Shown in pieces: positions 56,737 through 64,000 of a stretch of DNA of 64,000 bases; within the stretch, counting starts at the first letter, position 1, and each line of letters begins with the position of its first letter. The stretch comes from Pseudomonas nunensis. Its GTDB lineage: Bacteria; Pseudomonadota; Gammaproteobacteria; Pseudomonadales; Pseudomonadaceae. The notes beneath the pieces were generated by a model. It saw only the letters and a list, made by a program, of their open reading frames with translations. It had not been told where the DNA came from and ran no database searches. The translations under genes and the position numbers were made by a program. The DNA lies in contig NZ_CP101125.1 of the NCBI RefSeq assembly GCF_024296925.1, positions 5,644,501 to 5,708,500 of the forward strand, in the 5' to 3' direction.

Positions 56737-57893
56737 TGATCGTGCTGTTCTGGGCGATGGCCCTGGGCATGTTTGCCGTCGCGACTCGCGTCGGCCGGCA
56801 TTTCGGCTTAATCCCGATTGTCAGCCAGTTGCTGCTGGCGACATTCGGATTGCCGCTGTTGATGTACTTCTGGATCGAACCGGGCTGGCAGCTCAGCGGC
56901 GCGGACCTCATCTCGCCGGTATGGCTGAAAAACCTCTACAGCCTGAGTTTCGCCTTGCTGCTGGGGCACATCCTCAGCGACGTGATCGACCTGCAACTGG
57001 ATCGCCAGAGCCTGAAAATCGCCCTGCCGAGTTTCTGTCTGCCGTTCGCCTGCGGTTTGGCGACGGCGGTCTGGATACTGCCGCCGCAATCGTGGCTCAG
57101 CTCGTTGGCGGTCGGTCTGGTGTTCGCCATCACGGCGATCCCGGTGTTGTACCTGTACCTGCGGCACATCAACTATCCGCCCGACGCCACCCGACGCCTG
57201 GTGCAAACCGCGATCCTGATCGACCTCACGTGCTGGACGCTGTTCGGCTTCGCTCAGGGCAGCCTGCACCTGAGCAGTCTGTTGCTGCCATTGGCCGGCG
57301 CCTGTTTGCCGGTGCTGTTGCGCTTGCTCGGTCTGCGCCAGCAGTTGTTGTACAGCGGCGGTTTCTTCGCACTGCTGGTGGTGGCCGAACACTTCAAACT
57401 GAACGCGCTTATTTTCGGCATCGGGTATCTGCTGTGCATGGCCGCGCTGAAAATCCCGCTGGTGTTGCCGTTGCCGGCGATCTGGATGCATCGCTTGCAG
57501 ACCTGGATCGCTATCCCGCTGATCCTCACGTTCGGCATCGTGCAGATCAACGTGCACAGCGCCATGGCAAGCCTCGGCTGGTTGCAACTGGCGGCGCTGC
57601 TGCTGTTCCCGATCCTCAGCAAACTGCTGGGTAATTGGCTCGGTCTGGGTTGGGCCGGTGTCTCGTCTGACGGCGCCAGCCGCTGGCGCGAAAGCGTCCT
57701 GCTGAATATTCGCGGGTTGAGCGAGATCGTCTTTCTCAACCTGCTGCTGCAACAACAACTCATCAGCCCGCCGCTGTACTTCGCGCTGATGCTGATGGGT
57801 CTGATCGCCACACTGCTGCCGGCACTCGCCGGCATGCACCGAATCCCGCTGAATATCGCCGCCCCGGCAAGGAGCCCCCGTGCCAACCGTTGA
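56733..57893 (+). CDS. CPA2-type cation/proton antiporter-like membrane protein in APE operon
   Basis: A 386-residue polytopic membrane protein with about 11-12 segments. FAITAIPVLYLYLRHI, ILIDLTCWTLFG with a membrane-buried Asp, and RGLSEIVFLNLLLQQQLI match the KefB/CPA2 fold. It starts at ATG 56733, overlapping the MMPL gene stop (ATGA), and its stop overlaps the next gene, so it is a true operon member. It is not part of the E. coli-type APE set I remember. It may couple proton flux to export or keep local pH. Transport activity is inference. Confidence 0.75.
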   Translation: MMIVLFWAMALGMFAVATRVGRHFGLIPIVSQLLLATFGLPLLMYFWIEPGWQLSGADLISPVWLKNLYSLSFALLLGHILSDVIDLQLDRQSLKIALPSFCLPFACGLATAVWILPPQSWLSSLAVGLVFAITAIPVLYLYLRHINYPPDATRRLVQTAILIDLTCWTLFGFAQGSLHLSSLLLPLAGACLPVLLRLLGLRQQLLYSGGFFALLVVAEHFKLNALIFGIGYLLCMAALKIPLVLPLPAIWMHRLQTWIAIPLILTFGIVQINVHSAMASLGWLQLAALLLFPILSKLLGNWLGLGWAGVSSDGASRWRESVLLNIRGLSEIVFLNLLLQQQLISPPLYFALMLMGLIATLLPALAGMHRIPLNIAAPARSPRANR

Positions 57894-59127
57894 AATGGAA
57901 CATCGTCAGGTCGTCGTCATCGGTGCCGGTCCTTCGGGCGCCATCGCCGCCGCACTGCTCAAGCGCAAGGGTCACGATGTATTGGTGATCGAGCGCCAGC
58001 ACTTCCCACGGTTCTCCATCGGCGAAAGCCTGTTGTCCCATTGCCTGGATTTCGTCGAAGAGGCCGGCATGCTCGACGCGGTGAACGCTGCCGGGTTCCA
58101 GGTGAAAACCGGTGCCGCGTTCGCTTGGGGCGATGAATACACGGCCTTCGATTTCGGCGACACCTTCAGCAACGGCAAGCCGACGACGTTCCAGGTGCAG
58201 CGCGCCGATTTCGACAAGCTGCTGGCCGATCAGGCGGCGCTGCAAGGCGTGGAATTGCGCTACGGCGAAGCCATTGTCAGCGCCGATTTCAGCCTGTCGA
58301 AACCGCAACTGAACGTGTTGCGCGAGGAAGGTAGCGAGTACCGCGTCGAGGCGGATTTCGTGCTCGACGCCAGCGGCTATGGCCGCGTGCTGCCGCGCTT
58401 GCTCGACCTGGAAGCGCCGTCGAATTTCCCGGTGCGCCAAGCAGTGTTCACCCACGTCGAAGACCACATCGACAACCCGACTTTCGACCGCACCAAAATC
58501 CTCGTCACCACCCACCCGGTCCACCGTGATATCTGGTTCTGGACGATCCCGTTCAGCAACGGCCGTTGCTCGGTGGGCGTGGTCGCTGCCGCTGAACATT
58601 TCGCCGGTCGCACCGATGATCTGGACCAGTGCCTGCGCGGTTTCATCGCCGAAACCCCAAGCCTCGCCGGCGTGCTGAACAACGCCGTATGGGACACCCC
58701 GGCGCGCACCATCGGCGGCTATTCGGCCAACGTCAAAACATTGCATGGCCCAGGCTTTGCGCTGTTGGGCAACGCGGCGGAATTCCTCGACCCGGTGTTC
58801 TCCTCCGGCGTGACCATCGCGATGCGTTCGGCGAGCATGGCCGCCGGCGTGCTGCACCGCCAATTGCAGGGCGAAAGCGTCGACTGGCAAACCGAGTTCG
58901 CCGACCCGCTCAAACGCGGCGTCGATACGTTCCGTTGCTACGTCGAAGGCTGGTACACCGGGACCTTCCAGGACGTGATTTTCCATAAGGGCAGCTCGCC
59001 GGAAATCCGCCGCATGATCGCCTCGATCCTCGCCGGCTACGCCTGGGACGAACGCAACCCGTTCGTCAGCGAAGCCAAGCGCCGGTTGAAGGTGATTTCG
59101 GAATTTTGTGCAAGGGATGCCACATGA
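57880..59127 (+). CDS. FAD-dependent oxidoreductase, flavin halogenase-like
   Basis: A 415-residue flavoprotein from GTG 57880, behind AAGGAG at 57869-57874. It has the FAD motif VIGAGPSG (about 14-20), FPRFSIGESLL, a KTGAAFAWG stretch with Lys76, FALLGNAAEFLDPVFSSGV, and WFWTIP, which fits the WxWxIP signature of flavin-dependent halogenases. Related genes appear in xanthomonadin-type pigment clusters, whose products are halogenated. It may halogenate or hydroxylate the aryl ring. An ATG at 57895 is the alternative start. Confidence 0.82.
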   Translation: MPTVEMEHRQVVVIGAGPSGAIAAALLKRKGHDVLVIERQHFPRFSIGESLLSHCLDFVEEAGMLDAVNAAGFQVKTGAAFAWGDEYTAFDFGDTFSNGKPTTFQVQRADFDKLLADQAALQGVELRYGEAIVSADFSLSKPQLNVLREEGSEYRVEADFVLDASGYGRVLPRLLDLEAPSNFPVRQAVFTHVEDHIDNPTFDRTKILVTTHPVHRDIWFWTIPFSNGRCSVGVVAAAEHFAGRTDDLDQCLRGFIAETPSLAGVLNNAVWDTPARTIGGYSANVKTLHGPGFALLGNAAEFLDPVFSSGVTIAMRSASMAAGVLHRQLQGESVDWQTEFADPLKRGVDTFRCYVEGWYTGTFQDVIFHKGSSPEIRRMIASILAGYAWDERNPFVSEAKRRLKVISEFCARDAT

Positions 59128-59849
59128 GCTACTTGAGCGACAACTACGTCGAAGAAACCCGCTTCGGTTTCTGGTTCCTGCGCAGCCACACCTGGCAGCA
59201 CCATGTATTGCGGGTCGCGATCAATGATCTGCGGGGTTTGTTCAGTGAGTCGCTGCCGAGCAATCCGGTGTTGCTGGATGCCGGTTGCGGCCAAGGCAAG
59301 TCGTTCCAGTATCTGCGCCAGGCGTTTGCACCCCAGCGCTTGATCGGTGTGGATGCGGATCCGCAGAGTTTGAATCTCAGCGCTGAGGAAGCGGCGCGTC
59401 AAGGCATGACGGTTGAGTTGATCGGCAGTGATTGCGCGACGCTCAACGTGCCGGATGCCAGTGTTGATCTGCTGTTCTGCCACCAGACTTTTCATCATCT
59501 GGTGGAGCAGGATCAGGCCCTCGCCGAGTTCTATCGCGTGCTCAAACCCGGCGGCTATCTGCTGTTCGCCGAGTCCACCGAGGCTTACATTGATACGTGG
59601 GTGATTCGCTGGTTGTTTCGGCATCCAATGCATGTGCAAAAGAGTGCGGCCGGGTATCTGGAAATGATTCGCCAGCAGGGTTTCGAATTCGGCCCGCAGA
59701 ACGTGTCTTACCCGTACTTGTGGTGGAGCCGCGCCACGGATTTCGGTCTGCTTGAACGCTTTGGTTTGCGTAAGGCCAAGCCTTTTGGCCAGCGGGAAGA
59801 AACGCTGGTCAATGTGGTGGCGCGCAAGCCGCTTGAAGGTGCTGTTTGA
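59124..59849 (+). CDS. SAM-dependent methyltransferase of APE cluster
   Basis: A 241-residue class I methyltransferase with motif I VLLDAGCGQGKSFQYL, an acidic VDADPQ at the end of beta-2, and VDLLFCHQTFHHLV. It probably O- or C-methylates the aryl head group, as methyl groups are found on many aryl polyenes. It overlaps the flavoprotein gene by four bases. The DUF3261 gene originally started at its stop (TGATG). Confidence 0.88.
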   Translation: MSYLSDNYVEETRFGFWFLRSHTWQHHVLRVAINDLRGLFSESLPSNPVLLDAGCGQGKSFQYLRQAFAPQRLIGVDADPQSLNLSAEEAARQGMTVELIGSDCATLNVPDASVDLLFCHQTFHHLVEQDQALAEFYRVLKPGGYLLFAESTEAYIDTWVIRWLFRHPMHVQKSAAGYLEMIRQQGFEFGPQNVSYPYLWWSRATDFGLLERFGLRKAKPFGQREETLVNVVARKPLEGAV

Positions 59850-59881
59850 TGTCTAGCGCAATTCAACAAACCTGTGCAAAT

Positions 59882-59977
59882 CCCTGTGGGAGCGGGCTTG
59901 CTCGCGAAAGCGGTGGGTCAGTCGACAACAGTGCTGGATGTGCCGACGCCTTCGCGAGCAAGCCCGCTCCCACAGGG
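59882..59977. repeat. REPIN at the 5' end of the DUF3261 gene
   Basis: Paired GTGGGAGCGGGCTTGCTCGC units lie between the overlapping ATG at 59849 and the lipoprotein signal sequence, in frame with no stop. The closing unit supplies CACAGGG just before a run of GTG codons. Confidence 0.85.
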
Positions 59978-59986
59978 TTAGTGGTG

Positions 59987-60469
59987 GTGCGGCGATTTTT
60001 GTTGGTGGCTTGTGCCTTGCTGTTGAGCGCTTGCGCCAGCCGCGCGCCGTTGCCTGAACACAGCCCAAGCCTCGCATTGCCGCTGCAACTACACATCCAG
60101 CGCCTGATGGCCGACGATCGCCAGGACTGGGTGTTGGTCATCCAGCAGGAAGGCCCCGCGCTGCGTTGGTCGATGATGGATTTGCTCGGCATTCCCCAAG
60201 CCCGGCAGAAGCTGGTCGGTGGTGACTGGCAGGCCGATGGTCTGCTGCCGCCGAACCCCGAGGCTCGCGAGTTGTTCGCCGCGCTGTTGTTTGCCCTGAC
60301 CCCCGAAGGCGAGTTGCAAAGCAACTATCCCGCCGCGTGGCAGCATGGCGGGCAGCGCTCCTTGCCAGAACATTGGGATGTCCGTTATTCACGACCGCTG
60401 AGCTTTGAATTGAACCTGCCCAAAGGTCCGAAATACCAAGTCACGCCGCTGAGCGGAGACACGCCATGA
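59987..60469 (+). CDS. DUF3261 lipoprotein of APE cluster
   Basis: A DUF3261 lipoprotein found in APE operons, probably acting in product transport at the outer membrane. The start is set at GTG 59987 because MRRFLLVACALLLSACAS is then a proper lipoprotein signal with a lipobox LSAC. The frame is open back to ATG 59849, which overlaps the methyltransferase stop, with a REPIN (59882-59977) between them adding about 46 repeat-encoded residues. GTG 59981 and 59984 are also possible starts. The mature domain has LRWSMMDLLGIPQARQKLVG. It overlaps the ketosynthase gene (ATGA). Confidence 0.72.
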   Translation: MRRFLLVACALLLSACASRAPLPEHSPSLALPLQLHIQRLMADDRQDWVLVIQQEGPALRWSMMDLLGIPQARQKLVGGDWQADGLLPPNPEARELFAALLFALTPEGELQSNYPAAWQHGGQRSLPEHWDVRYSRPLSFELNLPKGPKYQVTPLSGDTP

Positions 60470-61662
60470 CCGCCTATTTGAACGCCTTGGGGCTGATCTG
60501 CGCCCTGGGTCGCGACAAGCAGGAAGTCGCCCGTAACCTGTTTGCCGGCGATTGCTCTGGCATGCGCAGCGAAGCCGGTTGGGTAGTGGAACGTTCGTTG
60601 CCGGTGGCCGCCGTACGCGGTGAGCTGGCGCAGATTCCACCGGAGATGAGCGAGCAACGCAGCCGCAACAATCAACTGTTGCTGGAAGCAGCGTTGCAAA
60701 TTCGCCCGGAGATTGATCGCGCGATCCTGACCTACGGTCCTGGCCGCGTCGGTGTTGTGCTCGGCACCAGCACTTCGGGTATCGACGAAGCCAGTCGCGG
60801 GCTGGCCCATTACGTCCGCGAGCATGCATTTCCCGACGACTACGACTATCAGCAACAAGAACTCGGCGCCCCGGCGAATTTCCTCGCCGACTGGCTGCAA
60901 TTGAGCGGCCCGGCCTATGTGATTTCCACCGCCTGCACCTCCAGCGCCCGAGCCTTGATGAGCGCCCAACGCTTGCTCGACCTGGGGATGTGCGACGCGG
61001 TGTTGTGCGGTGGGGTCGACAGTTTGTGCAAGCTGACCCTCAACGGTTTCTCGGCGCTGGAAGCGGTGTCCGAGCAGCGCTGCAATCCGTTCTCGGCGAA
61101 CCGTAACGGCATCAATATCGGCGAAGCGGCGGTGCTGTTTTTGATGAGCAAAAGTGCCAGCGACGGCCAATCGATTGCCCTGCTCGGCAGCGGCGCCAGC
61201 TCCGACGCGCACCACATTTCCGCGCCGGAACCGACCGGCCGTGGTGCTCAGCAGGCGATGCATAAAGCCTTGAGCCGCGCCCATCTGCAACCGTCGCAAA
61301 TCGGCTACCTGAACCTGCACGGCACCGCCACCCAACACAACGACGCCATGGAAAGCCTGGCGGTCTCGGCGCTGTTCCCGGACGGCGTGCCCTGCTCGTC
61401 GACCAAACCGATGACCGGCCACACCCTCGGCGCCGCCGGTGCACTGGAAGCGGCGTTCTGCTGGTTGAGCCTGAGCGCGGACAATCCCGCACACGCCCTG
61501 CCGCCCCACGTCTGGGACGGCCAGCCCGACCCCGACCTGCCGCCATTGAATTGGGTGACCCCGGCCCATCGCCTGGCGTCCATTGCACCCCGCTACCTGA
61601 TGAGCAATTCGTTTGCCTTCGGTGGCAATAACGTCAGCCTGATTATCGGAGACGCCCCATGA
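60466..61662 (+). CDS. Beta-ketoacyl-ACP synthase of APE cluster (first)
   Basis: A 398-residue type II ketosynthase with the catalytic Cys157 in STACTSSARALM, a His in LHGTATQHND and a second His in MTGHTLGAAGALE, so the Cys-His-His triad is intact. It elongates the polyene on the carrier protein, probably with the chain-length factor encoded at 45666. It overlaps both neighbours by four bases. Confidence 0.92.
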   Translation: MTAYLNALGLICALGRDKQEVARNLFAGDCSGMRSEAGWVVERSLPVAAVRGELAQIPPEMSEQRSRNNQLLLEAALQIRPEIDRAILTYGPGRVGVVLGTSTSGIDEASRGLAHYVREHAFPDDYDYQQQELGAPANFLADWLQLSGPAYVISTACTSSARALMSAQRLLDLGMCDAVLCGGVDSLCKLTLNGFSALEAVSEQRCNPFSANRNGINIGEAAVLFLMSKSASDGQSIALLGSGASSDAHHISAPEPTGRGAQQAMHKALSRAHLQPSQIGYLNLHGTATQHNDAMESLAVSALFPDGVPCSSTKPMTGHTLGAAGALEAAFCWLSLSADNPAHALPPHVWDGQPDPDLPPLNWVTPAHRLASIAPRYLMSNSFAFGGNNVSLIIGDAP

Positions 61663-62117
61663 TTGACTGGCCGCTCGCCGAACTGCTGCCTCACGCTGGC
61701 GACATGATCCTCATCGAGCAGATCCTGTCGTTCGATGACGAGCAGATTCACACCCGCCTCACCGTCAAGCCCGGTGGCCTGTTCAATCGGCCCGACGGCA
61801 GTCTGCCGGCCTGGGTCGGCATCGAACTGATGGCCCAGAGCGTCGCCGCCTACGCCGGTTGTCACGCCCGCGCCCGTGGTGATGCGGTGGAGCTGGGCTT
61901 CCTGCTCGGCACGCGTAAATTCGAATGCAACGTCGAACACTTCCCCGCCGGCACCGAGCTGACCATCCATGGGCTGCGCTCCCTGGAAGACGACAGCGGC
62001 ATGGGCGTGTTCGAATGCCACATCAATGCGCCCGGCATCCACGCCACCGCGCGCCTGAACGTGTACCGTCCGCCCCAGGCCGCGCAATATCTTCAAGAAA
62101 TCCAAGGAGTCGAGTGA
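61659..62117 (+). CDS. 3-hydroxyacyl-ACP dehydratase (ApeP-like) of APE cluster
   Basis: A 152-residue hotdog dehydratase with LLPHAGDMILIEQIL and WVGIELMAQSVAAYAG, the pattern of ApeP-like enzymes. It would form the double bonds of the polyene after each ketoreduction. It overlaps the ketosynthase by four bases and the reductase by one (TGATG). Confidence 0.85.
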   Translation: MIDWPLAELLPHAGDMILIEQILSFDDEQIHTRLTVKPGGLFNRPDGSLPAWVGIELMAQSVAAYAGCHARARGDAVELGFLLGTRKFECNVEHFPAGTELTIHGLRSLEDDSGMGVFECHINAPGIHATARLNVYRPPQAAQYLQEIQGVE

Positions 62118-62845
62118 TGACTGAATCCGTACTGGTCACCGGTTCCAGCCGTGGTATCGGCCGCGCCATCGCGTTGCGCCTGGCCCAGGCCGGGCACGAC
62201 ATCGTGCTGCATTGCCGCAGCGGTCTGGCCGAGGCTGAAGCGGTTAAAACCGAAGTCGAAGCCTTGGGCCGTAATGCCCGAGTCCTGCAATTCGACGTGT
62301 CCGACCGCGCCAGTTGCAAAGCCATCCTCGAAGCCGACGTCGAAACCCACGGCGCCTACTACGGCGTGGTGCTCAATGCCGGCCTGACCCGCGACGGTGC
62401 TTTTCCAGCGCTGAGCGAGGATGATTGGGATGTGGTGATGCGCACCAACCTCGATGGTTTCTACAACGTGCTGCACCCGGTGATGATGCCGATGATTCGT
62501 CGTCGCGCCGCCGGGCGGATTGTGTGCATCACCTCGGTTTCCGGGTTGATCGGCAACCGTGGCCAAGTCAACTACAGCGCCTCCAAGGCCGGGTTGATCG
62601 GCGCGGCGAAAGCGTTGGCGATCGAACTGGGCAAGCGCAAGATTACCGTCAACTGTGTCGCACCCGGCCTGATCGACACTGCCATGCTCGACGAAAACGT
62701 GCCGGTGGAAGAACTGATGAAAATGATCCCCGCACAACGCATGGGCACCCCTGAAGAGGTGGCCGGCGCCGTGAATTTCCTGATGTCGGCGGAAGCCTCG
62801 TACATCACCCGGCAGGTTCTGGCCGTCAATGGAGGCCTGTGCTGA
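62117..62845 (+). CDS. 3-oxoacyl-ACP reductase (FabG-like, ApeQ-like) of APE cluster
   Basis: A 242-residue short-chain dehydrogenase with the NADPH motif VTGSSRGIGRAIALRLA, NAG (VVLNAGLTRDG) and the YSASKAG catalytic Tyr-Lys, with Ser in ITSVSG. It reduces the 3-keto group during chain growth. It overlaps the dehydratase and the last ketosynthase by one base each (TGATG). Confidence 0.93.
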   Translation: MTESVLVTGSSRGIGRAIALRLAQAGHDIVLHCRSGLAEAEAVKTEVEALGRNARVLQFDVSDRASCKAILEADVETHGAYYGVVLNAGLTRDGAFPALSEDDWDVVMRTNLDGFYNVLHPVMMPMIRRRAAGRIVCITSVSGLIGNRGQVNYSASKAGLIGAAKALAIELGKRKITVNCVAPGLIDTAMLDENVPVEELMKMIPAQRMGTPEEVAGAVNFLMSAEASYITRQVLAVNGGLC

Positions 62846-64000
62846 TGAAGCGCGTCGTCGTCACCGGCATGGCCGGCATCACCTCACTGGGCAGCGACTG
62901 GGCCACCATCGCCGCCAACTTCGCGGCCAACCGCAGCGGCATCCGTCGCATGGACGAGTGGGATCGGTTTACCGAGCTCAACACCCGTCTCGCCGGACCG
63001 ATCGATGACTTCAAGGTCCCGAGCCACTGGACCCGCAAGCAACTGCGCAGCATGGGCCGCGTCTCGCGCCTCGCTGTTGGCGCGGCGGAACAAGCGTTGG
63101 CCGACGCCGGGCTGCTGGGCGACGAATCGATCAAGGACGGACGCATGGGCGTCGCTTGCGGTTCGTCCACCGGCAGCACCGACGAGATCAAAGCCTTCGG
63201 CAACATGCTGCTCAACTCGGTGGCGGAAGGCCTGAACGCCAACTCCTACGTGCGGATGATGCCGCACACCACGGCGGCGAATATCAGCATCTTCTTCGGC
63301 CTCACCGGCCGGTTGATCCCGACGTCCAGCGCCTGCACCAGCGGCAGCCAGGGCATCGGCTATGCCTACGAGTCGATCAAATTCGGACGCCTGCCGCTGA
63401 TGCTCGCCGGTGGCGCCGAAGAACTGTGCCCGACCGAAGCCATGGTCTTCGACGCGCTCTACGCCACCAGTCTGAAAAACGACGCCCCGCAAACCAGCCC
63501 ACGCCCCTACGACAAGGGCCGCGACGGCCTGGTGATCGGTGAAGGAGGCGGCATGCTGGTGCTCGAAGAACTCGAACACGCCTTGGCCCGTGGCGCGCAC
63601 ATCCACGCCGAACTTGTCGGCTTCGGCAGCAACGCCGACGGCCAACACACCACCCGCCCGGAACAGGCGACCATGCGCCGCGCGATGGAACTGGCCCTGG
63701 AAGACGCCGGTTTGCAGCCGTCGGACATCGGCTATGTGAACGGTCACGGCACCGCCACCGAACAGGGCGACATCGCCGAAACACTGGCAACCAGTGCGTT
63801 ATTCGGCGAACACATGCCGATCAGTTCGCAGAAAAGTTTCCTCGGCCACACCCTCGGGGCCTGCGGTGCGCTGGAATCCTGGTTCAGCATCGAAATGATG
63901 AACCGCGACCTGTACGCCCACACCTTCAACCTTGACGAGATCGACCCGCACTGCGGCAAGCTCGACTACCTGCGCGGTGAATTCCGGCAGATGAGCAACC
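62845..64000 (+). CDS. Beta-ketoacyl-ACP synthase of APE cluster (second, cut by window edge)
   Basis: The visible 385 residues of a type II ketosynthase start at ATG 62845. It has Cys164 in SSACTSGSQGIG, NGHGTATEQGD and a His in FLGHTLGACGALE, so it is catalytically complete. The 3' end lies beyond the window. Most of a roughly 410-residue protein is present. It may act in initiation or main extension next to the first ketosynthase. Confidence 0.93.
   Translation, partial: MKRVVVTGMAGITSLGSDWATIAANFAANRSGIRRMDEWDRFTELNTRLAGPIDDFKVPSHWTRKQLRSMGRVSRLAVGAAEQALADAGLLGDESIKDGRMGVACGSSTGSTDEIKAFGNMLLNSVAEGLNANSYVRMMPHTTAANISIFFGLTGRLIPTSSACTSGSQGIGYAYESIKFGRLPLMLAGGAEELCPTEAMVFDALYATSLKNDAPQTSPRPYDKGRDGLVIGEGGGMLVLEELEHALARGAHIHAELVGFGSNADGQHTTRPEQATMRRAMELALEDAGLQPSDIGYVNGHGTATEQGDIAETLATSALFGEHMPISSQKSFLGHTLGACGALESWFSIEMMNRDLYAHTFNLDEIDPHCGKLDYLRGEFRQMSN

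Overview
The window looks like a chromosomal segment of a Pseudomonas of the fluorescens group. GC content is high, long shadow reading frames lie opposite the real genes, typical Pseudomonas REP/REPIN palindromes fill many gaps, and much of the gene order (glnE, aceE, aceF, dipA, msrA ... acyl-CoA dehydrogenase, NhaP2-type antiporter, MscK-type channel, SelO) matches, from memory, the P. aeruginosa PA5014-PA5023 neighbourhood. No tRNA, rRNA, CRISPR array, integrase or insertion sequence was seen.

Region 1 (1-13.7 kb) is core metabolism and signalling. It holds the 5' part of glnE (minus strand, cut by the window edge), the divergent pyruvate dehydrogenase operon aceE-aceF (E2 with three lipoyl domains), a PhoD-type phosphatase, the c-di-GMP phosphodiesterase dipA, msrA and rlmJ. 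Region 2 (13.8-23.7 kb) is an accessory type VI secretion island read right to left: vgrG, a DUF4123 adaptor, a 1549-residue Rhs protein, a CdiI_2-like immunity gene, then three AT-richer unknown genes and a small DUF3077-like gene. The Rhs tip looks like the RNase A-like CdiA-CT toxin family, and its four proposed active-site residues have matching spacing.

Region 3 (24-30 kb) is proline use: putP and putA are divergent, and their shared control region holds five copies of the PutA recognition hexamer GTTGCA. Region 4 (30.2-45.3 kb) holds an acyl-CoA dehydrogenase, two chemoreceptors flanking an apparently paralogous zapA/TIGR02449 pair, nhaP2, mscK, selO, trxC and a chromosomal ParA-type ATPase.

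Region 5 (45.7 kb to the right edge) is one long, tightly overlapped operon for an aryl polyene (APE) type pigment-lipid. It encodes a chain-length factor, acyltransferase, two acyl carrier proteins, a small membrane protein, an acyl-activating ligase fused to a dehydratase domain, a glycosyltransferase, an LpxL-like acyltransferase, an aromatic amino-acid ammonia-lyase, a thioesterase, a LolA-like carrier, an MMPL exporter, a CPA2-like membrane protein, a flavin halogenase-like oxidoreductase, a methyltransferase, a DUF3261 lipoprotein, a ketosynthase, a dehydratase, a ketoreductase and a second ketosynthase cut by the edge. The expected route is lyase-made cinnamate or coumarate, activation onto a carrier protein, type II polyene extension, then lipid attachment and export to the outer membrane.

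The most unusual points are REP palindromes sitting in frame inside the 5' ends of two export-related operon genes (LolA-like and DUF3261), the extra CPA2-like gene and halogenase-like enzyme in the APE operon, and the Rhs RNase A-like toxin/immunity module with a possible second orphan module behind it.
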